Shown in pieces: positions 52,192 to 59,909 of a stretch of 64,000 bases of DNA. The notes under the pieces are model-generated. The model saw nothing but the letters and a program-made list of their open reading frames with translations, did not search any database and had not been told where the DNA came from. Source of the stretch: Mesorhizobium sp. M2E.F.Ca.ET.219.01.1.1. GTDB taxonomy: Bacteria > Pseudomonadota > Alphaproteobacteria > Rhizobiales > Rhizobiaceae. Position numbers and translations under genes: made by a program. How positions within the stretch are numbered: position 1 is the stretch's first letter; each line of letters begins with the position of its first letter. Location of the stretch: NCBI RefSeq assembly GCF_004016445.2, contig NZ_SADT02000007.1, positions 186,001-250,000 on the forward strand, in the 5' to 3' direction.

Positions 52192-54053
52192 GCTGCGCCA
52201 GCTCTTGACAGATGGATGGTGAAGCGTGTGCCTTGGCCGCCGCTCGCCACTTCGATGCGCCCGCCATAATCGGCGACGATGTCCTTGGAAATGACGAGGC
52301 CGAGGCCAAGACCCTTTTCCTTCGAGGTGTTGAAGGGCGTGAACAGGGATTTCAGGATCGCGGGCGGGATTCCTGGTCCGTTGTCGGAAACGACCAGCGC
52401 CACGTCTTCGACGGTTTCGGCGACGGAGACTTCGACCCGGGCGCCATCACGGCCTTCGAGCGCCTCCAGCGCGTTCTGGAAAAGGTTGATCAGCACCTGC
52501 TCCAGCCGCAGCCGGTTGCCCATAACCTTCAGCGCCGGCGGCGGCAGCGTGATCGCCAGCGCGTCCAGCCGGCCGGCGAAGCGGCTCCTGAGCAAGACGA
52601 CGGCGCCCTCGATCACGCTGCGCAATTCGACGGGCTCGGCGGCGGTGCGGCCCTTGCGGGCGAAGGCTTTCAGCTCCTCGGTGATGGTTCCGATGCGCTC
52701 GGTCAGCGCGGCGATGGCGCCAAGATTCTCCTCGGCTGACGCGCTTTGCTTGCGCTCGAGGAACACGCGCGCATTGTCGGCATAGGCGCGGATGGTCGCC
52801 ACCGGCTGGTTGATCTCATGCGCGACGCCGGCGGCGACCTGACCAAGCGTGGCAAGCCGGTTGGCCTGCACCAGATCCTGCTGCATCACCTGCAGCTTTG
52901 CCTCGGTGCTTCGGTGATCGGCGATCTCGGCCTGCAGCCGATCGCGGGCAAGGCTGAGGTCCTGCGTGCGCTCGACGACGCGTCGCTCCAGCTCGGCGCG
53001 CGCCGCCTGTTCAGCGGCAATCCGCATCTGGGCGGACTGCCGGCGCCAAAGCAGATAGGCGGCAAAGGCGATGAGCGGGACAAGGATACCCAGCGCCAGG
53101 AGCCGCATCTCGCGCTGGGCGGCGGCGATCGGCGCTTCGGCTGGGACAAGATAGTCGAGCCGCCACGGCGTCGACGGCACCGCGGTTGAAAGCCGCAGAT
53201 ACTCGGCGTCGCTGCTTCCGGGCGTGAGGGCATGAACCAGCGCGACGTCGCCGGAGAGCGCCTCCGGCCTCGTGATCGGCAGAGGCACCAGCGGCGCATC
53301 GCCGAATTGCTGGCTGGCGCGGATTTCGGCGAGCATCGGCCGGCTAAGCGGCTCCGTCGTCAGGAAGCGCCAGGACGGCACGCTCGTGATCAGCACCACG
53401 CCATGCGCGTCGCTGACATAGGCCGGCCGGCTCGCCTCGTGCCAGTCGGCTTCGAGTTGGTCGAACTCCATCTTGACCACGACGACGCCGAGGGGTCCCG
53501 AGGCGCCGTCGACGCGGCGCGAGATGTAGAGGCCCGGGCGTTTGGAGACATTGCCGAGCGCGAAATATTCGGCGGTGCCGGTCTGCATCGCGCCTGAGAA
53601 ATAGGCCCGGAAACTGTAGTCGCTGCCGACGAAGCTTTCCGGTTCGCGCCAGTTGCTGGAGGCGATCGCCAGACCGTCCGTGCCGGTGACGTAGAGCACC
53701 GAGGCCTTGGTGCCGGAAACCAGCCCTTCCAGCTTGCGGTTGAGCACGTCGATCGAGGCAGGGCTGCGCTCGCTCAGCGCGTCATGCACCTGCTGGTCTT
53801 CCGACAGGAGCAGCGGCAGCGCGCGCGGATTTTCCAGCACCGCCCGCAGCAGCGCGACCTTGAGATTGGCGTCCGTGCGTCCCTGCGTGGCCAAAGCCTC
53901 GATCTCAGTCGAGCGGCCATAGAGCCCGGCGCCGTAGAGCGCTGCCGCGATGATCGCCAGCGCCACCGCCGTAAACAGCAGCCAGGCGCGCCGCGCCCGC
54001 CCGGTAAGCAGTTCGGGCGTCGGGACGAGAGCAGCGGCGGGGCGTTGCAGCAT
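52188..54053 (-). CDS. dctB: C4-dicarboxylate sensor kinase DctB
   Basis: DctB senses succinate, malate and fumarate outside the inner membrane and phosphorylates DctD. The 621-residue protein has a first helix (about 22-45), a large periplasmic PAS-like sensor domain, a second helix near 310-330, and a coiled coil. The transmitter has H412 in VAHEINQP and an ATPase with NALEAL, DNGPGIPP and GLGLGL. The start is uncertain. I use ATG 54053; ATG 54068 and TTG 54080 are in frame, but none has a clear ribosome binding site, and the longer ones overlap a palindrome of the dctA control region. Confidence 0.92.
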   Translation of the reverse strand: MLQRPAAALVPTPELLTGRARRAWLLFTAVALAIIAAALYGAGLYGRSTEIEALATQGRTDANLKVALLRAVLENPRALPLLLSEDQQVHDALSERSPASIDVLNRKLEGLVSGTKASVLYVTGTDGLAIASSNWREPESFVGSDYSFRAYFSGAMQTGTAEYFALGNVSKRPGLYISRRVDGASGPLGVVVVKMEFDQLEADWHEASRPAYVSDAHGVVLITSVPSWRFLTTEPLSRPMLAEIRASQQFGDAPLVPLPITRPEALSGDVALVHALTPGSSDAEYLRLSTAVPSTPWRLDYLVPAEAPIAAAQREMRLLALGILVPLIAFAAYLLWRRQSAQMRIAAEQAARAELERRVVERTQDLSLARDRLQAEIADHRSTEAKLQVMQQDLVQANRLATLGQVAAGVAHEINQPVATIRAYADNARVFLERKQSASAEENLGAIAALTERIGTITEELKAFARKGRTAAEPVELRSVIEGAVVLLRSRFAGRLDALAITLPPPALKVMGNRLRLEQVLINLFQNALEALEGRDGARVEVSVAETVEDVALVVSDNGPGIPPAILKSLFTPFNTSKEKGLGLGLVISKDIVADYGGRIEVASGGQGTRFTIHLSRAGAA

Positions 54054-54060
54054 GGCGTAT

Positions 54061-54080
54061 TTGTGCATGTTTTCGCACAA
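54061..54080. promoter_or_regulatory. Candidate DctD upstream activator site 1
   Basis: TTGTGCATGTTTTCGCACAA has perfect 6-bp arms. It is centred 33 bp from site 2, three helical turns, so two DctD dimers could sit on the same face of the DNA. It is about 115 bp upstream of the dctA sigma-54 promoter. Confidence 0.6.
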
Positions 54081-54096
54081 GGCGCAATTCGGCCTA

Positions 54097-54110
54097 TGCG
54101 GATAACCGCA
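54097..54110. promoter_or_regulatory. Candidate DctD upstream activator site 2
   Basis: TGCGGATAACCGCA has perfect 5-bp arms around ATAA. It lies about 77 bp upstream of the -24 box of dctA. Paired upstream sites for DctD are established at rhizobial dctA promoters, which supports the assignment of both palindromes. Confidence 0.6.
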
Positions 54111-54186
54111 CGGGAGCTCTCGAAGACACGTGCCTTCTTTTCGAAAAAGCCAACGAAATCAGTGTTCAGGGACTGCGGATGGGATC

Positions 54187-54201
54187 TGGCACGCGTGTTG
54201 C
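54187..54201 (+). promoter_or_regulatory. Sigma-54 promoter of dctA
   Basis: TGGCACGCGTGTTGC matches the -24/-12 consensus (TGGCACG, four bases, TTGC) exactly, with the GG and GC elements correctly spaced. It is 90 bp upstream of the dctA start. It is the expected RpoN and DctD target. Confidence 0.9.
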
Positions 54202-54290
54202 GAGTGCCTCCGCAGCAGCCGCGAGGCTGCGGAGGTCAACAGCCCCCTGGGAGGTCGAGCGTCTCGATCGGGGGTCGAACGGAGGATATC

Positions 54291-55628
54291 ATGCAGACAG
54301 CAATCGCTGCCGCCGAACCGCGCGGCAAGGTTCCCTTTTACCGGCATCTCTATGTGCAGGTCCTGGTGGCGATCGCCGCCGGCATCCTGCTTGGCCATTT
54401 CTATCCCGATCTGGGCGCTTCGCTGAAGCCGCTCGGCGATGCCTTCATCAAGCTGGTCAAGATGGTCATCGCGCCGGTGATCTTCCTCACCGTGGCGACC
54501 GGCATCGCGGGCGTCTCCGACCTGCACAAGGTCGGCCGCGTCGCCGGCAAGGCGATGATCTATTTCCTTGTCTTCTCGACATTGGCGCTGATCGTCGGCC
54601 TGGTTGTGTCGAACGTCATCCAGCCCGGCGCCGGCATGCACATCAATCCGGCGACACTCGATGCCTCGAAGGTCTCGACCTTCACCGAGAAGGCGCATGA
54701 CACGACCATCGTCGGCTTCCTGATGAACATCATTCCCGACACCATCACCGGCGCCTTTGCGCAGGGTGACATCTTGCAGGTGCTGTTCTTCTCGGTGCTG
54801 TTCGGCGTCGCGCTGGCGCTGGTCGGCGAGCGCGGCCGCCCCGTGGTCGATTTCCTGCAGGCGCTGACCGCGCCGATCTTCCGCCTCGTCGCCATCCTGA
54901 TGAAGGCAGCCCCGATCGGCGCTTTCGGCGCCATGGCCTTCACCGTCGGCAAATACGGCATCGGCACGATCGCCAATCTCGCCTTCCTGATCGGCACTTT
55001 CTACCTGACGTCGCTGCTCTTCGTGCTCGTCGTTCTGGGCGCCGTCGCATGGTACAACGGCTTCTCCATCCTGGCGCTGATCCGCTACATCAAGGAAGAG
55101 CTGCTCCTGGTGCTCGGCACCTCGTCGTCGGAGGCGGCACTTCCAGGCCTGATGGCCAAGATGGAGCGCGCCGGCTGCAACCGCTCGGTGGTCGGTCTCG
55201 TCATCCCGACCGGCTATTCCTTCAATCTCGACGGCACCAACATCTACATGACGCTTGCCGCGCTATTCATCGCCCAGGCGACCGACACGCCGCTCACCTT
55301 CGGCGACCAGATCCTGCTCCTGCTCGTCGCCATGCTGAGCTCCAAGGGCGCCGCAGGCATCACCGGCGCCGGCTTCATCACGCTGGCCGCCACGCTCTCG
55401 GTGGTGCCTTCGGTGCCGGTCGCCGGCATGGCGCTGATCCTCGGCGTCGACCGCTTCATGTCGGAATGCCGCGCGCTCACCAACTTTGTCGGCAACGCGG
55501 TGGCGACCATCGTCGTGGCGCGCTGGGAAGGCGAGCTCGACCAGAAGCAATTCGCCGCCGCCATGGCCGGCCAGTTGCCGGAGGAGGCCGACCTCGCGCT
55601 GTCCGGCGGCCTGCTGCCCGCGGAGTGA
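54291..55628 (+). CDS. dctA: C4-dicarboxylate/proton symporter DctA
   Basis: DctA imports succinate, fumarate and malate with protons or sodium. It is the main carbon uptake route of bacteroids in rhizobia. The 445-residue protein has eight or more helices and the glutamate-transporter family motifs: LGTSSSEAALP in the first re-entrant loop (about 278-288), TGYSFNLDGTNIYM near 305, and GAAGITGAGFI near 350. GGAGG at 54281-54285 supports the ATG at 54291. It diverges from dctBD and is driven by the sigma-54 promoter. Confidence 0.96.
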   Translation: MQTAIAAAEPRGKVPFYRHLYVQVLVAIAAGILLGHFYPDLGASLKPLGDAFIKLVKMVIAPVIFLTVATGIAGVSDLHKVGRVAGKAMIYFLVFSTLALIVGLVVSNVIQPGAGMHINPATLDASKVSTFTEKAHDTTIVGFLMNIIPDTITGAFAQGDILQVLFFSVLFGVALALVGERGRPVVDFLQALTAPIFRLVAILMKAAPIGAFGAMAFTVGKYGIGTIANLAFLIGTFYLTSLLFVLVVLGAVAWYNGFSILALIRYIKEELLLVLGTSSSEAALPGLMAKMERAGCNRSVVGLVIPTGYSFNLDGTNIYMTLAALFIAQATDTPLTFGDQILLLLVAMLSSKGAAGITGAGFITLAATLSVVPSVPVAGMALILGVDRFMSECRALTNFVGNAVATIVVARWEGELDQKQFAAAMAGQLPEEADLALSGGLLPAE

Positions 55629-55661
55629 CAGGCAATTCAGGCATCCCTCCCGAGCCTGTGC

Positions 55662-55694
55662 AGGCCGCGGCTCAGCCGCGGCCTGTTCTTTTTG
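55662..55694 (+). terminator. Intrinsic terminator of dctA
   Basis: AGGCCGCGGC and GCCGCGGCCT form a perfect 10-bp stem with a 3-nt loop, followed by GTTCTTTTT. It starts 33 bp after the dctA stop. Confidence 0.85.
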
Positions 55695-55759
55695 CCGGCC
55701 GCCGCATAGGGTGACGCCGCCGGCTCTCCCACCGGTGAATTCAAGGATGAGGGCGGTCG

Positions 55760-56341
55760 ATGAGCAGTGCGTTTCCCGAAATCTACGTCGTTCGCCACGG
55801 CGAGACGGAATGGAGCGCCTCTGGCAGGCATACTGGCCGCACTGACATCCCTCTGACCGCAAAAGGCGAGGAGGCCGCGCGCGGCGTGGCCGATCGTCTC
55901 AAGGGCCTGACCTTCCAGGCGGTTTGGTCGAGCCCCTCGCAGCGCGCCTTCGATACCTGCCGGCTCGCCGGCTTTGGCGCGCGCGGGGTCAAGAAGCTGG
56001 ACCTGCAGGAATGGGATTACGGCGCCTATGAAGGCGTGACGACCAAGGAAATCCTGGCGAAGCGCCCCGGCTGGCAATTGTTCCGCGACGGCTGCCCGAA
56101 CGGCGAGACGGCGGCCAATGTCGGCGCCCGCGCCGACGCCATCATCGCCGGGCTGCGCGCGATTGCCGGCAACGTGCTCATCTTCTCCAGCTCGCATTTC
56201 CTGCGTGTCTTCGCGGCGCGCTGGGTCGGCCTGCCGCCTGAGGGCGGCCAGCATTTCGTGCTAGACACCGCCAGCCTCAGCATCCTCGGCTACGAGCACG
56301 ACCTGACCGAACCGGTCATCCGGCGGTGGAACCAGAAATAG
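55760..56341 (+). CDS. Histidine phosphatase family protein
   Basis: The 193-residue protein is a branch 1 histidine phosphatase. It has VVRHGETEW with the phospho-accepting H13, TDIPLTAKGEEAA, SSPSQRAFDTC and a second catalytic His in SSSHFLRVF (near 146). Family members include phosphoglycerate mutases, alpha-ribazole phosphatase and fructose-2,6-bisphosphatase-like enzymes; this one cannot be assigned a substrate. It follows the dctA terminator and has no operon partner. Confidence 0.85.
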   Translation: MSSAFPEIYVVRHGETEWSASGRHTGRTDIPLTAKGEEAARGVADRLKGLTFQAVWSSPSQRAFDTCRLAGFGARGVKKLDLQEWDYGAYEGVTTKEILAKRPGWQLFRDGCPNGETAANVGARADAIIAGLRAIAGNVLIFSSSHFLRVFAARWVGLPPEGGQHFVLDTASLSILGYEHDLTEPVIRRWNQK

Positions 56342-56349
56342 CGGTCGCG

Positions 56350-56502
56350 ACTCCCCCTCATCCGGCCGCTTCGCGGCCACCTTCTCCCCGAGGGGAGAAG
56401 AGGTTGGCGCCGGCGCTTACCTGCTCCTCTCCCCTCGGGGAGAGGTCGGATTGCCCCGAATTGCTCTTCGCAATTCGGTTGGCAATCCGGGTGAGGGGGA
56501 GC
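56350..56502. repeat. RIME-like mosaic element before the pseudouridine synthase stop
   Basis: The element runs from ACTCCCCCTCAT to GTGAGGGGGAGC, which are inverted. Between them are the stems GGCCGCTTCGCGGCC, CTTCTCCCC-GA-GGGGAGAAG, CTCTCCCCTCGGGGAGAG and CCGAATTGC-TCTT-GCAATTCGG. Its modules are shared with the element at 40632 but in a different order and orientation, as expected for mosaic elements. Confidence 0.8.
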
Positions 56503-56512
56503 GCCTGGCGCG

Positions 56513-57256
56513 TCAAATCCCCAGCATCGCCAGCTCTTCGCTCGTCAGATGGCGCGCCTTGCCCTTGGCAAGCTCGCCGAGCTGAAGACCGCCTATCGCC
56601 ACGCGCACCAGCCTCAGCACCTCGATGTCGAAAGCGCCGAGCAGCCTGCGGATCTGCCGATTGCGTCCTTCGTCGAGCACGATTTCCAGCCAGGCCGTCC
56701 GCCCGCCGCTGCGCAACAACCCGATCGAGCGTGCGGTGAGCAACTCGCCGTCGACGACCGCGCCCTGCCGAAAGCGTTCCAACATTTCGTCGTCGGGCGC
56801 GGCCGCGATCTGCACGTGATAGGTCTTGGCGACATGCGAAGCGGGGTCGAGCAGGCCGTTCGCCCAGCGCGTGTCGTTGCTCATCAAGAGCAGCCCTTCG
56901 CTTGCCTTGTCGAGCCGGCCTACCGGCGACACGAAGGGCAGGTCGAGCCCTTCCAGGCAGTCATAGACGGTGCCGCGGCCTTCGGGATCGTCGCGGGTGG
57001 TGACCAGCCCGCGCGGCTTGTTGAGCATCAGATAGACCTTGCGCTCGGCAACGATGCGCTCGCCGTCGACGGTGATGCGGTCGCGGTCGGGGTCGATCCA
57101 GATTGACGGGTCGCGCGCCACCTTGCCGGCGACGCTCACGCGCCCCGCGACGACCAGGCGCTCTGCCTGCGTGCGCGAGCAGAAGCCAAGCTTGGACAGC
57201 GCTCGGGCGAGGCTGACCCTTGGGGTTGCGGATCGTCGGTCGGGTTGGCGTGCCAC
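56513..57256 (-). CDS. RsuA/RluB/E/F family rRNA pseudouridine synthase
   Basis: The enzyme converts specific uridines of ribosomal RNA to pseudouridine. The 247-residue product has an N-terminal S4 RNA-binding domain (SLARALSKLGFCSRTQAERLVVAGRVSVAG, about 14-43). The catalytic domain has the aspartate in GRLDKASEGLLLMSND (near 118) and a C-terminal EGRNRQIRRLL segment. The start is uncertain. I use GTG at 57256; a TTG at 57319 in the same frame would add 21 residues. The exact rRNA target is not assigned. Confidence 0.85.
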   Translation of the reverse strand: MARQPDRRSATPRVSLARALSKLGFCSRTQAERLVVAGRVSVAGKVARDPSIWIDPDRDRITVDGERIVAERKVYLMLNKPRGLVTTRDDPEGRGTVYDCLEGLDLPFVSPVGRLDKASEGLLLMSNDTRWANGLLDPASHVAKTYHVQIAAAPDDEMLERFRQGAVVDGELLTARSIGLLRSGGRTAWLEIVLDEGRNRQIRRLLGAFDIEVLRLVRVAIGGLQLGELAKGKARHLTSEELAMLGI

Positions 57257-57351
57257 TATCTTGTCTTCGATCGTTTCAAAACGCCGCAACCGATGCCATG
57301 CATGGCGAGATGAGCGCAAGCGGCTCCTCTATCCGGCGAGCGTCGCCAATT

Positions 57352-57834
57352 TCACTCCTGCGGCGCGCTCAGCCGCCTGTAGGGGACGCCGTCGAATGTT
57401 GCCGTGACGAAGCTCTGGACCGACATCTTGCGCTTGCGCCCGTCGCTGCAGGCATAGAGCGGCCAGCCGGCTTCGCTGCACTCGCTGGCTACGCAGATGC
57501 GGCTCACGCAGTTGCCCGTGGTCAGGCGAAAGCCGCCCTTGCCGGCGAATCCCTGAAGCAGGCTGCCATCGGCCGAACGCCATGTCCGTTGCTGGAATTC
57601 AGGCCGCAGCAGCCGAGGCTCGAGCGGCGCGGCCAAGCCGGACTGAGTCGCGGGAGCCAAATATTGAAGCCGGTAGCGCGCCATGCCGGTCGCATACGCG
57701 GTGACGAGATCGGATTGCCCCGAATAGGCTGCCGTGAGGTCAGCTCGGTCGAAAAGACGGGACGCACGCGGTTCTGCCCCTGACGGTCTCGTCAGGGCAG
57801 CGATGGCGACAACCGCCAGGCAGACGCGCAACAT
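57352..57834 (-). CDS. Small secreted protein, function unknown
   Basis: The 160-residue product starts MLRVCLAVVAIAALTRPSGAEP, a signal peptide with likely cleavage after SGA. The mature part has four cysteines in a row of short spacings (GNCVSRICVASECSEAGWPLYAC), which could make a small disulfide-bonded or metal-binding fold. An ATG two codons upstream (57840) and a longer frame to 57921 are possible. I recognise no domain. It is encoded upstream of the pseudouridine synthase on the same strand. Confidence 0.55.
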   Translation of the reverse strand: MLRVCLAVVAIAALTRPSGAEPRASRLFDRADLTAAYSGQSDLVTAYATGMARYRLQYLAPATQSGLAAPLEPRLLRPEFQQRTWRSADGSLLQGFAGKGGFRLTTGNCVSRICVASECSEAGWPLYACSDGRKRKMSVQSFVTATFDGVPYRRLSAPQE

Positions 57835-57961
57835 CCCCATTTCCAGCAGCCATACCCATCCGGCGTGCCAGGTTGCCCGGCTGCCTGCGCCTACAATCTT
57901 TCCAATTGGATTTTCGCGCAAGCCGCCCTGTATTCAAGAGCTGCAAGGAGCCTCGCTTTGG

Positions 57962-58402
57962 TCAGCTATTGGCGGCCGGCGGCAGCTCGAACAGGTGGGC
58001 GCCGTTCTCCCGCCCTCGCTCGACATAGCCGATCACGCGGAACCATTTCGCGACGTCCGGCCTGTCCAGCCAGCTGCGCGAATGTATGGGAAGGTTGCCG
58101 GCAAGCGCCTGGACATGGCGGATGTGCCGCTTGCAGAAGCGGACCGTCGCGGCGTTGAAGAAATCTTCCCGCGCGGCAAACAGCGTATCTGCGGCGTCCG
58201 TATGCTCGTGCCAGGCGATGATCGCCACCGTCCTGTCGTCCTGCACGAGCGCATGCGCCCGGCCTTCCTTCAAATTCATCATCAGATTGTCATAGGCGCT
58301 TTTGCTGTCCTTACCGGCCGCCACATATTCGTCCGACATTCGCTTGGACAGGCCGCGGAAAACATCCTCCAAGTCTCCGACCGTCGCCGCGCGTGCTCTC
58401 AT
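57962..58402 (-). CDS. GNAT-like/phage internal-virion-like protein
   Basis: The 146-residue protein has no signal peptide. Its pattern (RARAATVGDLEDVFRGLSKRM, then a VAIIAWHEH strand and RHIRHVQALAGNLP) is acetyltransferase-like. It also recalls a small family found in T7-like phages (DUF2833-type internal virion or acetyltransferase proteins); that resemblance is from memory and weak. AGGAGGAGAA directly upstream makes the ATG at 58402 the clear start. No other phage gene is nearby. Confidence 0.5.
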   Translation of the reverse strand: MRARAATVGDLEDVFRGLSKRMSDEYVAAGKDSKSAYDNLMMNLKEGRAHALVQDDRTVAIIAWHEHTDAADTLFAAREDFFNAATVRFCKRHIRHVQALAGNLPIHSRSWLDRPDVAKWFRVIGYVERGRENGAHLFELPPAANS

Positions 58403-58492
58403 TTCTCCTCCTGACAGCCCTGTAGCAGTTTGCCTCAGCAAAGGAGGATCACCAAGAAAATCAAATCCTCAATCGGCCTTGGAAGCGCAATC

Positions 58493-58765
58493 TCATTTCG
58501 CATGAATGGGTCCGATCCCTGATAGCGCTCGTATATGAGCATCGGCTTGAGACCGTATTTCCGCTGTCGGATACTGGTCGCCTTCCGGGCCGGCCCCAGC
58601 CGCACCGATGGCGGGTTCGCGCAGCCTGAGATCGACGGCGCTGCCGCCGCATCTGGCCGCGCCAACCTTGCAGCCACTGGCGTCGCAATGACCGGTAGGT
58701 TGTGTCGCGACGGCAGAGAAAGGCGTATCGTTGAATTCGTCGACGGCCTGCCATAAAAGGCGCAA
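58493..58765 (-). CDS. Possible small ORF in the 450-bp gap before lpsL
   Basis: A 90-codon frame from TTG (58765), with an AAGGCGG-like site upstream, has a plausible amino-acid mix (LLWQAVDEFNDTPFSAVATQ then a cysteine-containing middle). The frame is open further upstream, to a TAG near 58870, without a start codon. It could therefore be the remnant of a longer gene. Competing frames on both strands are also open because of high GC. The rest of the gap from 58403 to 58854 shows nothing else I can support. Confidence 0.25.
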   Translation of the reverse strand: MRLLWQAVDEFNDTPFSAVATQPTGHCDASGCKVGAARCGGSAVDLRLREPAIGAAGAGPEGDQYPTAEIRSQADAHIRALSGIGPIHAK

Positions 58766-58854
58766 GTTTTCGACCGCCTTGAGGAATTCCGGACGGGACC
58801 GCGGGCTGCCGACGAAAGATCGGTCTGGTCTGACTACAACGTTGGGGGCACGAA

Positions 58855-59874
58855 TTGACGTCGAGCAGGCCTATCCTGATCACCGGCGCGGCCGGCTTCA
58901 TCGGCTTTCACCTCTGCCACAGGCTGCTCGCCGAAGGCCGGCAGGTTGTCGGCCTCGATTCCATGAACGAGTATTACGACGTTGCCCTGAAGAAGGCGCG
59001 GCTCGAGCGGCTGAAAGGGTTCGCGAACTTCCGCTTCGAACATGTCGATCTCGCCGACCGCGACCGCATTTCGGCGCTCTTTGCCTCGGCAGCGCCGGAG
59101 ATCGTCGTCAATCTCGCCGCGCAGGCGGGCGTCCGCTATTCGCTGATCAATCCGCACGTCTATGCGCGGAGCAATCTCAACGGCTTCCTCAACATCCTGG
59201 AAGGGTGCCGTCAGGCCTCGGTCGGTCATCTCGTCTATGCATCGTCGAGCTCGATCTATGGCGGCAGCACGCGCATGCCATTCTCGGTGCATGATTCCGC
59301 CGACCATCCCTTGAGCCTCTACGCCGCCAGCAAGAAGGCGAACGAGCTGATGGCCCACACCTACAGCCATCTGTTCGGGCTGCCGACCACGGGCTTGCGC
59401 TTCTTCACCGTCTACGGTCCGTGGGGCCGGCCCGACATGGCCTTGTTCATCTTCACGAAGGCCATTCTCGCCGGCCAGCCGATCGACGTCTTCAACCATG
59501 GCAACATGCAGCGGGACTTCACTTACATCGACGACATCGTCGAGGGCGTGATCCGCGTCATGGAGCATCCCGCGACGCCCGACCCCGAGTGGACAAGCGC
59601 GGCCCCGGACCCGGCGACAAGCAATGCGCCGTACAGGATCCACAATATCGGCGACAGTTCACCCGTCCAGCTGAGCCGGCTGATCGACGTGCTGGAAGAG
59701 GCGCTCGGGCGCAAGGCAATCCGCAACCTGATGCCGCTCCAGCCGGGCGACGTGCCGGCGACCTACGCCGACGTCACCTCGCTCGAGGAGGTGACCGGCT
59801 TCAAGCCCACGATCCCGATCGAGGTCGGCGTTCCGCGCTTCGTCGAATGGTATCGGGATTTTTACCAGGTCTGA
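58855..59874 (+). CDS. lpsL: UDP-glucuronate 4-epimerase
   Basis: LpsL converts UDP-glucuronate to UDP-galacturonate, a precursor for lipopolysaccharide core and lipid A galacturonic acid in rhizobia. The 339-residue SDR enzyme has ITGAAGFIGFHL (9-20), the family signature DSMNEYYDVALK (35-46), SSSSIYGG, the catalytic YAASK pair Y156/K160, and YGPWGRPDMALF. The start is TTG at 58855, with GGGGG about 8 bases upstream. Together with galE it supplies envelope sugars. Confidence 0.9.
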   Translation: MTSSRPILITGAAGFIGFHLCHRLLAEGRQVVGLDSMNEYYDVALKKARLERLKGFANFRFEHVDLADRDRISALFASAAPEIVVNLAAQAGVRYSLINPHVYARSNLNGFLNILEGCRQASVGHLVYASSSSIYGGSTRMPFSVHDSADHPLSLYAASKKANELMAHTYSHLFGLPTTGLRFFTVYGPWGRPDMALFIFTKAILAGQPIDVFNHGNMQRDFTYIDDIVEGVIRVMEHPATPDPEWTSAAPDPATSNAPYRIHNIGDSSPVQLSRLIDVLEEALGRKAIRNLMPLQPGDVPATYADVTSLEEVTGFKPTIPIEVGVPRFVEWYRDFYQV

Positions 59875-59909
59875 TTGGGCGCCTGCGACAATGTGCTAGC
59901 GGTCGGGTT

